A DNA stretch of 64,000 bases from Paracoccaceae bacterium (GTDB taxonomy: Bacteria > Pseudomonadota > Alphaproteobacteria > Rhodobacterales > Rhodobacteraceae): the NCBI GenBank assembly GCA_007692585.1, contig REBU01000064.1, positions 1 to 64,000 on the forward strand, given 5' to 3'. Below the pieces are notes generated by a model. That model saw only the letters and a list, made by a program, of their open reading frames with translations. It did no database searches and was not told the origin of the DNA. A program made the translations under genes and the position numbers. Each line of letters opens with the position of its first letter. Position 1 is the stretch's first letter. This document shows positions 23,821 through 33,908 of the stretch, piece after piece.

Positions 23821-26550
23821 TCATTCCGCCGCAGCCGGGGTGGTGTCATGGCTGTCTGGCGTGGACATATGCGCGGAGAGATCGAGCGGGAAGCTCACCC
23901 GGAAGGCCGCGCCCCCCTGTCCGGGCACATAAGAAATATCGCCGCCGAGATTGTGCATGATCTCGCGACAGATCGCGAGGCCCAGCCCCGCGCCGCCCGC
24001 CTGCATCGAATCTGTCAGCCTTGAGAATTTCTCGAAGATCAGCGCTTGTTTGTCGCGCGGGATGCCCGCACCGTTATCGATGAAATCCACCTCGACCAAC
24101 TGTGCCTGACGGCGGACCTTGATCTGCATCTGCGGATCATCGGAGATGCAGTATTTACGCGCATTCGACAGGATATTGATGAAGACCTGCGTCATGCGCC
24201 CGGCATCGGTGATGATCTGCACGGACTCGCCATCGCGCGAGCGCAGCATGCGGAATTTGCGGTCGCCCTGCACCGAGTTCGACGCCGTTATGGCCTTGTC
24301 GATCAGATCCGACAACAGCACCGGCCCGAGATTGAGCTGCACCTGCCCATGTTCGAGCACGCTCAGATCCAGCAGATCATCGAGCAGCCGCGTCAGACGG
24401 ATCGACTCGTCATGGATGATCTGGGCGAAATGCGTGCGCTCTTCGGGGGTCATGGCGTCGGTATCCATCATGATCTCGGAAAACGCCCGGATCGAGGTCA
24501 TCGGCGTGCGCAATTCATGGCTGATCTGCGACAGGAAGGCGTCTTTCTGCACCGAGAGCTTCTGCAACATTTCGTTGGCCTCGCGCAGCTTGCGCGCCGT
24601 GCGCGAGAGTTCTTCGGATTTCGCTTCAAGCTGGGCGGAATATTCCATGATCTGCGCCGTCTCCGACGCGACGGCCATCAGATCCTCTACCGAGACCACT
24701 GCCGTGCCGACGCTTTGGGCCAGCATCGCATGGGCCGTCGCGGCTCCCACCGAGCCCGAGAGTTTCAGCTCCAGCGCGTCGAGGAATTCTGGGGTGATGT
24801 CAGGCAGAAAGCCGGTCTTGCCCTGCAATTCGGCCTGCGCACTGAAAAACGCCTGCGCTTCGGACACGCCCAGGATACGCTGCGCCATGGGCAGCAGATC
24901 CTCGGCCTCGGCGACCGGGCGCGTCCAGCTGCGCGCAGGGCCGGAGCGGTCGAAGATATCGACGAACAGCGCGGCCTGCACGCGCTCGATGGGGCTGGGG
25001 AAGGTCACGAAAGAGCCGACACAAAATACCAGCGCATTGAGCGAGAGTGACCAGAACAGTGCATGAAGCAGCGGATCGAGTGTGTTGACGCCAAACAGGC
25101 CGTAAGGGCGCAACCATGAGAGACCGAAGGGGCCCTGCTCCATCAGTTGCGCAGACAGGAACACGTCCGGCCCGAAGCTCGGCAGGAACAGCGTATAGAC
25201 CCAGAGCGCGGCCCCGACGGTCAGTCCCAGCGCCGCACCAGTGCGGCTGGCCCCGCGCCAGAACAGCGCGCCCAGAAGCGCAGGCAGGGTTTGCGCGACC
25301 CCCACGAATGCGATCAGTCCGATCGCCGCCAGCGCTGCAGAGCCGCCCGTGATGGTGTAATAGACATAGCCCAACCCCAGCACCAGCGCGATGGAAAGCC
25401 GCCTGACACTGAGCACCAGCAGGCGCATGTCGCCTGTGTCGCGGTTCCGGCTGGCGCGCGCTTTCAGCCAGAGCGGCACGACAAGATGATTGGATACCAT
25501 CGTCGCCAGGGCCAGCGAGGCGACAATGACCATCGATGTGGCCGCCGAAAAGCCCCCCAGAAAGGATAGCAGTGCAAGCCCGTCCTGCCCCAGATAAAGC
25601 GGCAATGTCAGCACGAACATGTCGGGGTTGGACCCTGCGGGCATGACCTCCAGGCCAACGACGGCGATGGGCAGGACGAAAAGGCTCATCAGGAACAGAT
25701 AGAGCGGGAAGGCCCAGCTTGCCGTTGCCAGATGCTGGTCATTGGTGTTCTCGACGACCAGCACCTGAAACATGCGCGGCAGGCAGATGATCGCAATGGC
25801 AGAGAGCAGGATCAAGCCAGTCCAGCGCCCGGGCTGGATTTGCCATTCCGGCAGTGCCTGCGCATCGATCCGCGTCAGGATATCGCCCGGACCCGCGGCC
25901 ACGATCCAGACCGCAAAGACCCCCACCGCGATCAGGGCCAGCAGCTTGACTACGGCCTCGACGGCGATGGCGATGACGACACCGGGATGCTGTTCATTCG
26001 CATCGAGATTGCGCGTACCAAAGGCGATGGTAAACAGCGCAAGACCGGCCGCGACCCAGAAGGCGATCAGATTGCGATCCGTCGCCAGCTCGACACCGGT
26101 CGGGTCAGTCGCAAAGACCGTGAAGGATTGCGCGATGGATTGCAGTTGCAGCGCAATATAGGGGGTGCCTGCGGCCACGCAGAGCAGTGTAACGATGGCG
26201 CCCAGCAGGTTCGACTTGCCATAGCGCGCCGAAATCATGTCCGCGATCGACGTCACGCGGTTTTCGCGCCCGATGCGCACCAGTTTGCGCAGGATGACCC
26301 ACCAGCCGACGAAAACCAGCGTCGGGCCGAGATAGATGGTCATGAATTCCAGCCCCGAGCGCGCCGCATAGCCCACGGCACCATAGAAGGTCCATGCCGT
26401 GCAATAGACCGACAGCGACAGCGTGTAGACCAGCGGCGAGCGCAGCCATCCGGCCCGGCCCCGCGCAGCGCTGCGTTCTGCCGCCGAGGCCACGAAGAAC
26501 AGCAAGATGACATAGGCCAGACAGGTCAGCACCAGATAGTTGAAGGACAT
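23821..26550 (-). CDS. CrbS-like sodium:solute symporter / histidine kinase fusion
   Basis: A 909-aa sensor. The N-terminal 500-odd residues are a sodium:solute symporter (SLC5-like) with about 12-13 hydrophobic helices, including the VENTNDQHLATASW loop. A STAC-like linker follows (about 560-640), then a coiled helix and a histidine kinase: H-box FLSQISHELRTPMTSIRAF, N-box INILSNARKY and G-boxes DNGAGIP and GAGLGLAI. CrbS in Vibrio senses acetate and controls acetyl-CoA synthetase, so a short-chain carboxylate signal is a fair inference. The start MSFNYLVLTC has GGAGGAGT upstream. It is the third gene of an operon with a small membrane protein and a lone receiver domain. Confidence 0.88.
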   Translation of the reverse strand: MSFNYLVLTCLAYVILLFFVASAAERSAARGRAGWLRSPLVYTLSLSVYCTAWTFYGAVGYAARSGLEFMTIYLGPTLVFVGWWVILRKLVRIGRENRVTSIADMISARYGKSNLLGAIVTLLCVAAGTPYIALQLQSIAQSFTVFATDPTGVELATDRNLIAFWVAAGLALFTIAFGTRNLDANEQHPGVVIAIAVEAVVKLLALIAVGVFAVWIVAAGPGDILTRIDAQALPEWQIQPGRWTGLILLSAIAIICLPRMFQVLVVENTNDQHLATASWAFPLYLFLMSLFVLPIAVVGLEVMPAGSNPDMFVLTLPLYLGQDGLALLSFLGGFSAATSMVIVASLALATMVSNHLVVPLWLKARASRNRDTGDMRLLVLSVRRLSIALVLGLGYVYYTITGGSAALAAIGLIAFVGVAQTLPALLGALFWRGASRTGAALGLTVGAALWVYTLFLPSFGPDVFLSAQLMEQGPFGLSWLRPYGLFGVNTLDPLLHALFWSLSLNALVFCVGSFVTFPSPIERVQAALFVDIFDRSGPARSWTRPVAEAEDLLPMAQRILGVSEAQAFFSAQAELQGKTGFLPDITPEFLDALELKLSGSVGAATAHAMLAQSVGTAVVSVEDLMAVASETAQIMEYSAQLEAKSEELSRTARKLREANEMLQKLSVQKDAFLSQISHELRTPMTSIRAFSEIMMDTDAMTPEERTHFAQIIHDESIRLTRLLDDLLDLSVLEHGQVQLNLGPVLLSDLIDKAITASNSVQGDRKFRMLRSRDGESVQIITDAGRMTQVFINILSNARKYCISDDPQMQIKVRRQAQLVEVDFIDNGAGIPRDKQALIFEKFSRLTDSMQAGGAGLGLAICREIMHNLGGDISYVPGQGGAAFRVSFPLDLSAHMSTPDSHDTTPAAAE

Positions 26551-26554
26551 CTGG

Positions 26555-26872
26555 CTACTCCTCCGGCGCGGGCTTGTCCGCCTCGTCGGCGCGTGTGGGC
26601 ACATCGAGCGCATGACGCAGCCCCCGCGACATCAGCAGGGCCGCCAGCACCAGCCCGGCCCAGACCAGAAACAGGAAGACGGCTTCCTGCGCTGTGGCGG
26701 GGGTTCCGGGGCTGGATGGAGGGACGACGGTCTGCGTCGTCTCGGTCCGGCGCATCAAAGGCAAAAGAAAGAGCAGCAGCCCCAGTGCGGGCAAGAGCCG
26801 CACCGCATCCATCAACCGCCGAAGCCGGTAGCTGTCACGCGCCAGAAACTGCGAATGGCGCGGCGGGGTCAT
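26555..26872 (-). CDS. small two-helix membrane protein, partner of the CrbS-like sensor
   Basis: A 105-aa protein with two hydrophobic helices (LLPALGLLLFLLPLM and EAVFLFLVWAGLVLAALLM) separated by a Thr/Pro-rich loop, and acidic at the C-terminus. It overlaps the receiver gene by four bases and is followed after four bases by the sensor-transporter gene, so the three are translationally coupled. The arrangement recalls the small subunits (DUF4212-like) that accompany sodium:solute symporters, although I cannot confirm homology. Function unknown; an accessory subunit is inferred. Confidence 0.72.
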   Translation of the reverse strand: MTPPRHSQFLARDSYRLRRLMDAVRLLPALGLLLFLLPLMRRTETTQTVVPPSSPGTPATAQEAVFLFLVWAGLVLAALLMSRGLRHALDVPTRADEADKPAPEE

Positions 26873-27237
26873 GCTTGCGTCATTTCGCGGACAGCGGCGA
26901 TGACCTCGGCATTGGCGAATGGTTTCGTCATGAATCGTGTGACCCCCAGCCGCTCGGCCTCCACCCGGTCGGCGGCATGGCCCTTGGCGGTCAGCATCAG
27001 CACGGGCAGGTCGCGCGTCTGCGCCGCATCGCGCAGCACGCGCAGCACCTCGAAGCCACTCAGCCCTGGCAGCATCAGATCCAGGATCAGCAGGTCAGGC
27101 GGATCCCTGCGCAGCGCGCCCATGGCATCCGCCCCATCCGCCGACACATCGACATGCCACCCATCCCGCCGCAGGATGAAGCGCAGCGCTTCCGAGATAT
27201 TGGGTTCATCCTCGATCACCAAGACACGTTTCCCCAA
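26869..27237 (-). CDS. single-domain response regulator (receiver only)
   Basis: A 122-aa receiver domain without any output domain. The acidic pair is in VLVIEDEPN, the phosphoacceptor Asp in LLILDLMLPGLSG, the Thr in VLMLTAKGH and the Lys in FMTKPFANAE. I prefer a TTG start at 27237 because GGAGGG lies about seven bases upstream and the product then begins MGKRVLVIEDE. The in-frame ATG at 27255 has no Shine-Dalgarno sequence. It is the first gene of the operon with the CrbS-like kinase. CrbR partners elsewhere carry a DNA-binding domain, so this one must act through protein contacts or as a phosphate sink. Confidence 0.86.
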   Translation of the reverse strand: MGKRVLVIEDEPNISEALRFILRRDGWHVDVSADGADAMGALRRDPPDLLILDLMLPGLSGFEVLRVLRDAAQTRDLPVLMLTAKGHAADRVEAERLGVTRFMTKPFANAEVIAAVREMTQA

Positions 27238-27401
27238 TGCAGGCCCTCCCCCCATGGCCAAGGACCAGCGCGCTGGCCCGGACGTTGGCACATGCCCGAC
27301 ACCGCGCCGCGCGCTTTGTCCGTTTCGCAGCGCGCTCTGGCTCCTCCCACGGCGCTGCTGATGTGATTATGCACCATGCAGGCATCATGTCAAAGCGCGT
27401 T

Positions 27402-28721
27402 TCACGCCACGCTCATCAGGATCGAAGGCTCGCGACGCGCCGGGCATTCAGGCCGCGCACAGGTCCGGCAACTTGCGCCGACGATCTGCGGCGGCCCGAT
27501 CTCTGCCGGGGACTGGGGTTCGGGAAGGATCAGCATGGTCGATTGAAGCGTGACCGGCGCGTCAAAGGTGACTGGACCGCGCGTCGCCGCAAAGGCGTAG
27601 GTCAAGAAGCGCCGTCCCAGCCGACCAGGCGTCACCAACGGCACGCGCATCGGCATCGAGGGGCGCTGCATTGCCTGATAGAGCGGCCAGAGCGGACAAG
27701 CCCCGCCAAACCGCGGCAAGGCAAAGCCATCAATGGCGCGGCGGAACATCAGCGTGCCCGAACTGTCGCAGATCACCAGCCCCGGCGGGTCCAGTGACAG
27801 GGTCTCCATCGCATAAGCGGGCAAGAGCGCAGTTCGTCGCAGCACCTGATCGAATGACACACCAAATTCCAGCGCAAGCCTGTCAGGCGCGAAGCCGCCG
27901 ACGGAGACAGCCTGCATGAAGGCATCAAGCGGCAATGCCACACTGTCGCGGCGGAACTGATGCAGCCAGTGAACCGCCAGCTGGCGCGAGGCTTCTGACG
28001 ATAACTCAACCTGACGCGCAACCAGCATCTCGGGCGAAACCGCGCCACTTTCCAGCTCCGGCAGATAAAATCCCCGCGCGGCGAGCCAGGCCTCAACCTC
28101 TTCCTGCGGGGCCGCCAGACCGGCCTCATCGGTCTTGCCTGCATCGAGGTAATTGACCAGCGCCACGGCCCCTTCGGCCAGCCGCGCGCTGTCTTGGAGG
28201 ATGTTGTGGTGGAACCGCGCCTGCCAGTCAGGCTCGATCTCGCGTGCGTCATTGAGGATCGTGGCCGTGGACTGCACCGAAGTTACCGCCGAGATAATCT
28301 CGTGCAACGCCTCGCCCATATAGGGGTCGTGGGTCATGCGATCATTGAGCTGATCGACGATCCGCTCCAGCCGTTCGACCCGGCCCTGCGTATCCGCCAG
28401 CACCTTGGCCCAGCCAGGATAGCGACCGGTGAATTCGTCGATCCGCTCAAGCTCCGACAGATCTGCGCCCGAGCGCAGGGCGGCCGCCCGCGCAGCCTCG
28501 ATCAGGCGGCCATCATCATCCTCGCTGAGCGCATCAGTGGAAATGCCCAGCGCTTGCGCCAACGCGGCCAGCAACTCCGACCCGACCTTGCGGCGGTTAT
28601 GCTCGATCAGGTTGAGGTAAGAGGCCGAGACACCGACCTCGCGCGCCAGTTCGGCCTGCCTGAGCCCGCGCAGGTTACGCCGGGCGCGGATACGGGTTCC
28701 CGTCAGAGCAGAACGCGGCAT
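27402..28721 (-). CDS. XRE-family regulator of the RamB/ScfR (DUF2083) type
   Basis: A 439-aa regulator. The N-terminal helix-turn-helix (GTRIRARRNLRGLRQAELAREVGVSASYLNLIEHNRRKVG) is followed by a long helical region. The C-terminal short-chain fatty acyl regulator domain ends in SCRTCARPECPARREPSIL, a Cys-rich tail typical of this group. Relatives (RamB, PrpC/PccR regulators) respond to acyl-CoA or propionyl/acetyl status. Here the central peptidase-like region shows no HExxH motif, so it is not a metallopeptidase of the ImmA type. It is divergent from accBC with a 192-bp shared intergenic region, which suggests control of that operon or of itself. Confidence 0.85.
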   Translation of the reverse strand: MPRSALTGTRIRARRNLRGLRQAELAREVGVSASYLNLIEHNRRKVGSELLAALAQALGISTDALSEDDDGRLIEAARAAALRSGADLSELERIDEFTGRYPGWAKVLADTQGRVERLERIVDQLNDRMTHDPYMGEALHEIISAVTSVQSTATILNDAREIEPDWQARFHHNILQDSARLAEGAVALVNYLDAGKTDEAGLAAPQEEVEAWLAARGFYLPELESGAVSPEMLVARQVELSSEASRQLAVHWLHQFRRDSVALPLDAFMQAVSVGGFAPDRLALEFGVSFDQVLRRTALLPAYAMETLSLDPPGLVICDSSGTLMFRRAIDGFALPRFGGACPLWPLYQAMQRPSMPMRVPLVTPGRLGRRFLTYAFAATRGPVTFDAPVTLQSTMLILPEPQSPAEIGPPQIVGASCRTCARPECPARREPSILMSVA

Positions 28722-28745
28722 GGTGTCAATCCTTTGCGCCCGAAT

Positions 28746-28763
28746 TTTACAGGAGTTTACAAA
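28746..28763. promoter_or_regulatory. tandem TTTACA repeat, candidate regulator site
   Basis: TTTACAGGAGTTTACAAA contains two TTTACA copies with a 10-bp period, 25-42 bases upstream of the XRE/ScfR-type gene. On the other strand it reads TTTGTAAACTCCTGTAAA, which resembles the TTTGCAAA-type direct repeats reported for PccR/RamB regulators. It could be an autoregulatory site; this is inference from a short motif. Confidence 0.4.
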
Positions 28764-28913
28764 TCAGGAAAGCCCGTTTTCAACACTTTGCGGGGGAAGG
28801 CGCAGGGATGCAAATCGCGGGTTCACAGTAGCGCTTCGGTCCAGTATAAGGCAGCGCCAATGCGCCGGTGCAACGCCGCCCACCACGATCAGCTCCGATA
28901 TTCGAGGAACGAG

Positions 28914-29405
28914 ATGACGCAAAGCCGCAACGATGCCGATGTCGCCTTTATCAAGGCACTCGCCGAACTTCTCAATGAGAATGACCTGTCCGAGCTCAGC
29001 GTCAAACGGGATTATGGCGAGAATGACAGCCTCAATGTCAAAGTGTCCAAGCTCAGCGCGCAACCGGTGTTTCAGCAGGTGGCGGCCGCGCCCGCACCGC
29101 AGGTACCGACCAGCGCCACAGCGGCAAGCAGCGCCGCTGCGCCCGCGCTGCCCGCCGATCCCGCACAGCATCCGGGCGCGGTGACTTCGCCCATGGTTGG
29201 CACGGCCTACATGGCCGCCGAACCGGGCGCTGCGAATTTCGTCAGTGTCGGTGCGCAAGTGGCCGAGGGCGACACGCTGATGATCATCGAGGCGATGAAG
29301 ACCATGAACCACATCCCTGCCCCGCGTGCGGGCACAGTGAAACGCATTCTGATTTCCGATGGCAGCCCCGTCGAATATGGCGCGCCGCTGATGATCATCG
29401 AATAA
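28914..29405 (+). CDS. accB: acetyl-CoA carboxylase biotin carboxyl carrier protein
   Basis: Carries the biotin that shuttles CO2 in the first committed step of fatty acid synthesis. 163 aa. An N-terminal acidic helical region and an Ala/Pro-rich linker (about residues 50-85) precede the biotinyl domain, whose modified lysine is in [22 protein letters not shown] precedes the ATG. The ORF track extends 240 codons upstream over the regulator gene and is wrong there. accC follows after ten bases. Confidence 0.97.
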   Translation: MTQSRNDADVAFIKALAELLNENDLSELSVKRDYGENDSLNVKVSKLSAQPVFQQVAAAPAPQVPTSATAASSAAAPALPADPAQHPGAVTSPMVGTAYMAAEPGAANFVSVGAQVAEGDTLMIIEAMKTMNHIPAPRAGTVKRILISDGSPVEYGAPLMIIE

Positions 29406-29415
29406 GGCACAGGAC

Positions 29416-30762
29416 ATGTTCAAGAAAATCCTGATAGCCAATCGCGGAGAAATCGCGCTGCGCGTCATCCGCGCCTGTCGCGAGATGGGCATTGCCTCGG
29501 TCGCCGTCCATTCGACCGCCGATTCCGACGCGATGCATGTGCGCATGGCCGATGAGGCGATCTGCATCGGGCCTGCGTCCTCCAGCCAGAGCTATCTGCA
29601 CGTTCCTGCGATCATCTCCGCCTGCGAGATCTCGGGCGCTGAAGCCATCCATCCGGGCTATGGGTTCCTGTCCGAAAACGCTGCTTTCGTGCAGGTTGTC
29701 GAGGATCATGGCATCACCTTTATCGGGCCGTCTGCCGAACATATCCGCCTGATGGGCGACAAGATCACCGCCAAGGACACGATGAAAGCGCTGGGGGTGC
29801 CTTGCGTGCCCGGCTCTGACGGAGGCGTACCGAATTACGAGACCGCGAAGGATGTGGCCGCAGAGATTGGCTATCCGGTCATCATCAAGGCCACCGCAGG
29901 CGGCGGCGGGCGCGGCATGAAGCTTGCGCGCAGCGCCGATGAGCTGGAAACCGCATTTCGCACAGCGCGCGCCGAGGGCAAAGCCGCCTTTGGCAATGAT
30001 GAGGTCTATCTCGAGAAATATCTCGGCCAGCCACGCCATATCGAGATTCAGGTTTTCGGCGATGGCAATGGCCGCGCCGTGCATCTGGGCGAGCGCGACT
30101 GTTCGCTGCAGCGGCGTCACCAGAAGGTGCTCGAAGAAGCGCCCGGCCCCGCGATTGATGCGGCCACGCGCGCGCGGATCGGCCAGACCTGCGCCGAAGC
30201 GGTGGCGCGCATTGGGTATCGCGGCGCAGGCACGATCGAATTTCTCTATGAAAACGGCGAGTTCTTTTTCATCGAGATGAACACACGCCTGCAAGTCGAA
30301 CATCCGGTGACCGAGGCGATTTTCGGCGTTGATCTGGTGCGCGAGCAGATCCGCGTCGCGGCCGGGCTGCCGCTGTCTTTCACGCAAGACGATCTGCACC
30401 TGAATGGTCATGCCATCGAAGTGCGCATCAATGCCGAGCGCCTGCCGAATTTCACCCCCTGCCCCGGCACTGTCGCCACCTATCATGCGCCGGGGGGGCT
30501 TGGGGTGCGCATGGATAGCGCGCTCTATTCCGGCTACACGATCCCGCCCTATTACGACAGCCTGATCGCGAAGCTGATCGTGCATGGCCGCGACCGCCCC
30601 GAGGCACTTGCGCGCCTGAACCGCGCGCTGGGGGAGTTGATCATCGACGGGGTGGACAGCTCTGTTCCACTGTTCCACGCGCTGCTGAACGAACCGGATG
30701 TGTTGACCGGGGATTACGATATCCACTGGCTGGAGAAGTTCCTGGCCCAGGACATCGCGTGA
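29416..30762 (+). CDS. accC: acetyl-CoA carboxylase biotin carboxylase subunit
   Basis: ATP-grasp enzyme that carboxylates biotin on AccB using bicarbonate and ATP. 448 aa, normal length. The N-terminus [20 protein letters not shown], the glycine-rich ATP loop [11 protein letters not shown], the catalytic block [14 protein letters not shown] and [11 protein letters not shown] are all present. It forms an accBC operon, ending at a hairpin shared with the convergent uvrA gene. Confidence 0.98.
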   Translation: MFKKILIANRGEIALRVIRACREMGIASVAVHSTADSDAMHVRMADEAICIGPASSSQSYLHVPAIISACEISGAEAIHPGYGFLSENAAFVQVVEDHGITFIGPSAEHIRLMGDKITAKDTMKALGVPCVPGSDGGVPNYETAKDVAAEIGYPVIIKATAGGGGRGMKLARSADELETAFRTARAEGKAAFGNDEVYLEKYLGQPRHIEIQVFGDGNGRAVHLGERDCSLQRRHQKVLEEAPGPAIDAATRARIGQTCAEAVARIGYRGAGTIEFLYENGEFFFIEMNTRLQVEHPVTEAIFGVDLVREQIRVAAGLPLSFTQDDLHLNGHAIEVRINAERLPNFTPCPGTVATYHAPGGLGVRMDSALYSGYTIPPYYDSLIAKLIVHGRDRPEALARLNRALGELIIDGVDSSVPLFHALLNEPDVLTGDYDIHWLEKFLAQDIA

Positions 30763-30806
30763 CCTGGACCGTTCGCTTTGCTGACCAGTTTATGACGACA
30801 TTTCAG

Positions 30807-30835
30807 GGCAGATCGGGATAACCACCTGATCTGCC
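30807..30835. terminator. candidate terminator hairpin between convergent accC and uvrA
   Basis: GGCAGATC pairs with GATCTGCC across a 13-base loop that can extend the stem imperfectly. It lies between two converging genes, but the T tract is poor on both sides. Confidence 0.45.
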
Positions 30836-30841
30836 GCTCCC

Positions 30842-33694
30842 TTATTCTGCAGCAACCCGCCGCGGTTTCAGCAGCGGTCCAAGATAGCGCCCGGTATGAC
30901 TGGCCTCGTCGGCTGCAACCTGCTCTGGGGTACCAACCGCGACCACCTGACCGCCGCCATCGCCGCCTTCCGGCCCGATATCAATGATCCAGTCAGCGGT
31001 TTTCACCACATCGAGATTGTGCTCGATCACGACAACCGTATTGCCTTGATCGACCAATTCATGCAGCACTTCCAAGAGCTTGCGCACATCTTCGAAATGT
31101 AGCCCGGTGGTGGGCTCATCGAGGATGTACAAGGTCCGCCCGGTCGAGCGGCGTGCAAGTTCCTTGGACAGCTTCACCCGCTGCGCCTCGCCCCCCGAAA
31201 GCGTCGTGGCCTGCTGACCGACCTTGATATAGCCCAGACCCACGCGCATCAGCGCGTCCATCTTTTCGCGGATTGATGGCACCGCCTCAAAGAATTTCTG
31301 CGCCTCCTCGACAGTCATATCCAGCACATCGGCAATTGATTTACCCTTGAACAAAACCTCCAGCGTCTCGCGGTTGTAGCGCTTGCCCTTGCAGGTCTCG
31401 CAGGTGACATAGACATCGGGCAGGAAATTCATCTCGATTTTCAGCACGCCATCGCCCTGACAGGCCTCGCAGCGCCCGCCCTTGACGTTGAAGCTGAACC
31501 GCCCCGGCTTGTAGCCGCGCGCCTTTGATTCCGGCAGACCGGCGAACCAGTCGCGGATCGGCCCGAACGCGCCCGTGTAGGTCGCCGGGTTCGAGCGCGG
31601 CGTGCGCCCAATGGGCCGCTGGTCGATATCGATCACCTTGTCCAGATGCTCCAGCCCCTTGATCGTCTCGCAAGGCGCGGGCGTTTGGCGCGCGCCATTG
31701 AGACGCATCGAGGCCGTCTTGAACAGCGTCTCGATGGTCAGCGTGGATTTACCACCGCCCGAAACGCCTGTGACGCAGACAAACTTGCCCAATGGAAACT
31801 CTGCCGTCACATCGCGCAGGTTGTTGCCACTGGCCTTGACCACCGTCAGCTTCTTGCCATTGCCCTTGCGCCGGGTCTTGGGAACCGAGATCTCGCGCGT
31901 ACCAGTCAGATATTGCCCCGTCACGCTGGCCGGGTCGGCCATGATTTCCGCCGGCGTCCCCTGCGCCACAACACGCCCGCCATGCACGCCCGCACCGGGG
32001 CCGATATCGAGCACGAAATCCGCCGTGCGGATCGCTTCCTCGTCATGCTCGACCACGATCACCGTATTGCCCTGATCGCGCAGATTGCGCAGCGTGATCA
32101 AGAGCCGGTCATTGTCGCGCTGGTGCAAGCCGATGCTCGGCTCATCCAGCACATAGAGCACGCCTGTCAGCCCGCTGCCGATCTGGCTCGCCAGCCGGAT
32201 GCGCTGGCTCTCGCCGCCTGACAGCGTGCCCGCATGCCGCCCGAGCGTCAGGTAATCGAGGCCGACATTGACCAAAAACCCCAGCCGCTCGCGGATTTCC
32301 TTGAGGATCGCGCGGGCGATTTCGTTCTTCTGTTTGCTCAACACCTCGGGCACGCTCTCAACCCAGGCCAGTGCCTCGCGGATCGCCATTTCGGTGACCT
32401 GCCCGATATGCAAGCCCCCGATCTTCACCGCCAACGCCTCGGGCTTCAGCCGGTGACCTTCGCAAACACCACAGGCACGTTGGTTCTGATATTGCTCGAA
32501 ATCCTCGCGCACCCAGGCGCTGTCGGTTTCGCGGTAGCGCCGCTCCATGTTCGGAATCACGCCCTCGAAGGCACGAGTCACATTGTAGATGCGACCACCT
32601 TCATCATAGCGGAACGGCAGTTCTTCGTCATTCGAGCCATAGAGGAACACCTGTTTCACATGCGCAGGCAGATCTTTCCATGGCGTCTTGGCGTCGAATT
32701 CGTAATGCTTCGCAAGGGATTGAATGGTCTGCAGGAAATAGGGCGACTTGCCCTTGCGCCAGGGCGCGATCGCCCCATCGGCCAGCTTCAGCGCGTGATC
32801 CGGCACGACCAGTCGCTCATCGAAGAACAATTCCACCCCGAGCCCGTCACAGGCCGGACAGGCCCCGGAAGGCGCGTTGAAGGAAAACAGCCGCGGCTCG
32901 ATCTCGGAAATGGTGAAGCCGCTGACCGGGCAGGCGAATTTCTCGCTGAACGTGATCCGCTCACCGTCCTCGGCGGCGAGTTCCAGCACGGCAATCCCGT
33001 CCGCCAGATCCAGTGCCGTGCGCAGACTGTCCGCCAGCCGCGTCTCGATCCCTTCACGCACCACCAGACGGTCGACGACCACATCAATGTCATGGCGGAA
33101 TTTCTTGTCCAGCGTGGGCGGCTCGTCCAGCTCGTAAAACTGCCCGTCGACCTTGACCCGCTGGAACCCTTGCTTGCGCAGCTCCAGAAACTCCTTGCGA
33201 TACTCGCCCTTGCGGTCGCGGACGATGGGCGCGAGCAGATAGGCGCGCGTGCCTTCCTCCAGGGCCATGATCCGGTCGACCATGTCCTGCACTTGCTGCG
33301 CCTCGATAGGCTGGCCGGTTGCCGGGCTATAGGGCGTGCCCGCGCGCGCGAACAACAGGCGCATATAGTCATATATCTCGGTCACCGTGCCGACGGTTGA
33401 GCGCGGATTCTTGCTGGTCGTCTTCTGCTCAATGCTGATCGCCGGCGACAGGCCCGAGATATGGTCCATGTCAGGCTTCTGCATCATGTCGAGGAATTGG
33501 CGCGCATAGGCCGACAGCGATTCGACATAGCGGCGCTGGCCCTCGGCATAGATCGTGTCAAAGGCGAGGCTGGACTTGCCCGATCCGGACAACCCCGTGA
33601 TGACCACCAGCTTGTCGCGGGGCAGATCGACGTCGATATTCTTCAGATTATGCTCGCGCGCACCGCGCACCTCGATGAATTTCTGCTCAGCCAT
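30842..33694 (-). CDS. uvrA: excinuclease ABC subunit A
   Basis: DNA damage-recognition ATPase of nucleotide excision repair, loading UvrB at lesions. 950 aa, full length. Two ABC modules are visible: Walker [20 protein letters not shown] and [15 protein letters not shown], signatures [12 protein letters not shown] and [12 protein letters not shown]. Zinc-module cysteines are in [32 protein letters not shown] and [10 protein letters not shown] candidate LexA box lies about 77-91 bases upstream of the start, consistent with damage induction. Confidence 0.98.
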   Translation of the reverse strand: MAEQKFIEVRGAREHNLKNIDVDLPRDKLVVITGLSGSGKSSLAFDTIYAEGQRRYVESLSAYARQFLDMMQKPDMDHISGLSPAISIEQKTTSKNPRSTVGTVTEIYDYMRLLFARAGTPYSPATGQPIEAQQVQDMVDRIMALEEGTRAYLLAPIVRDRKGEYRKEFLELRKQGFQRVKVDGQFYELDEPPTLDKKFRHDIDVVVDRLVVREGIETRLADSLRTALDLADGIAVLELAAEDGERITFSEKFACPVSGFTISEIEPRLFSFNAPSGACPACDGLGVELFFDERLVVPDHALKLADGAIAPWRKGKSPYFLQTIQSLAKHYEFDAKTPWKDLPAHVKQVFLYGSNDEELPFRYDEGGRIYNVTRAFEGVIPNMERRYRETDSAWVREDFEQYQNQRACGVCEGHRLKPEALAVKIGGLHIGQVTEMAIREALAWVESVPEVLSKQKNEIARAILKEIRERLGFLVNVGLDYLTLGRHAGTLSGGESQRIRLASQIGSGLTGVLYVLDEPSIGLHQRDNDRLLITLRNLRDQGNTVIVVEHDEEAIRTADFVLDIGPGAGVHGGRVVAQGTPAEIMADPASVTGQYLTGTREISVPKTRRKGNGKKLTVVKASGNNLRDVTAEFPLGKFVCVTGVSGGGKSTLTIETLFKTASMRLNGARQTPAPCETIKGLEHLDKVIDIDQRPIGRTPRSNPATYTGAFGPIRDWFAGLPESKARGYKPGRFSFNVKGGRCEACQGDGVLKIEMNFLPDVYVTCETCKGKRYNRETLEVLFKGKSIADVLDMTVEEAQKFFEAVPSIREKMDALMRVGLGYIKVGQQATTLSGGEAQRVKLSKELARRSTGRTLYILDEPTTGLHFEDVRKLLEVLHELVDQGNTVVVIEHNLDVVKTADWIIDIGPEGGDGGGQVVAVGTPEQVAADEASHTGRYLGPLLKPRRVAAE

Positions 33695-33770
33695 CCGGCC
33701 CCCCGATCACGCATCTGCGTCCAAGCCTGCAAGATAGAGAGGATGCGCCGAGTCTCCAACCGAAATATGT

Positions 33771-33785
33771 GAACAAAACAAAAAC
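33771..33785. promoter_or_regulatory. candidate LexA (SOS) box upstream of uvrA
   Basis: GAACAAAACAAAAAC fits the alphaproteobacterial LexA site GAAC-N7-GAAC (GTTC-N7-GTTC on the other strand) with one mismatch. It lies upstream of uvrA, a gene commonly under SOS control in this class. AT-richness of the region raises the chance of a random match. Confidence 0.5.
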
Positions 33786-33908
33786 ACGCATGGTTTTTCA
33801 GCTTTTCCGGACACGCGACGCCCAAAACATTCACTTATCGCAATTTGTTGCTTGATTACAGCACCAACAGGCCGCATCCTGTGTCAAACCAATCCAAGGA
33901 CCGCCCCG

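Noticed and set aside
32234-33400. 388-aa plus-strand ORF inside uvrA
   Set aside because: Antisense to the conserved uvrA reading frame, with no motif of its own.
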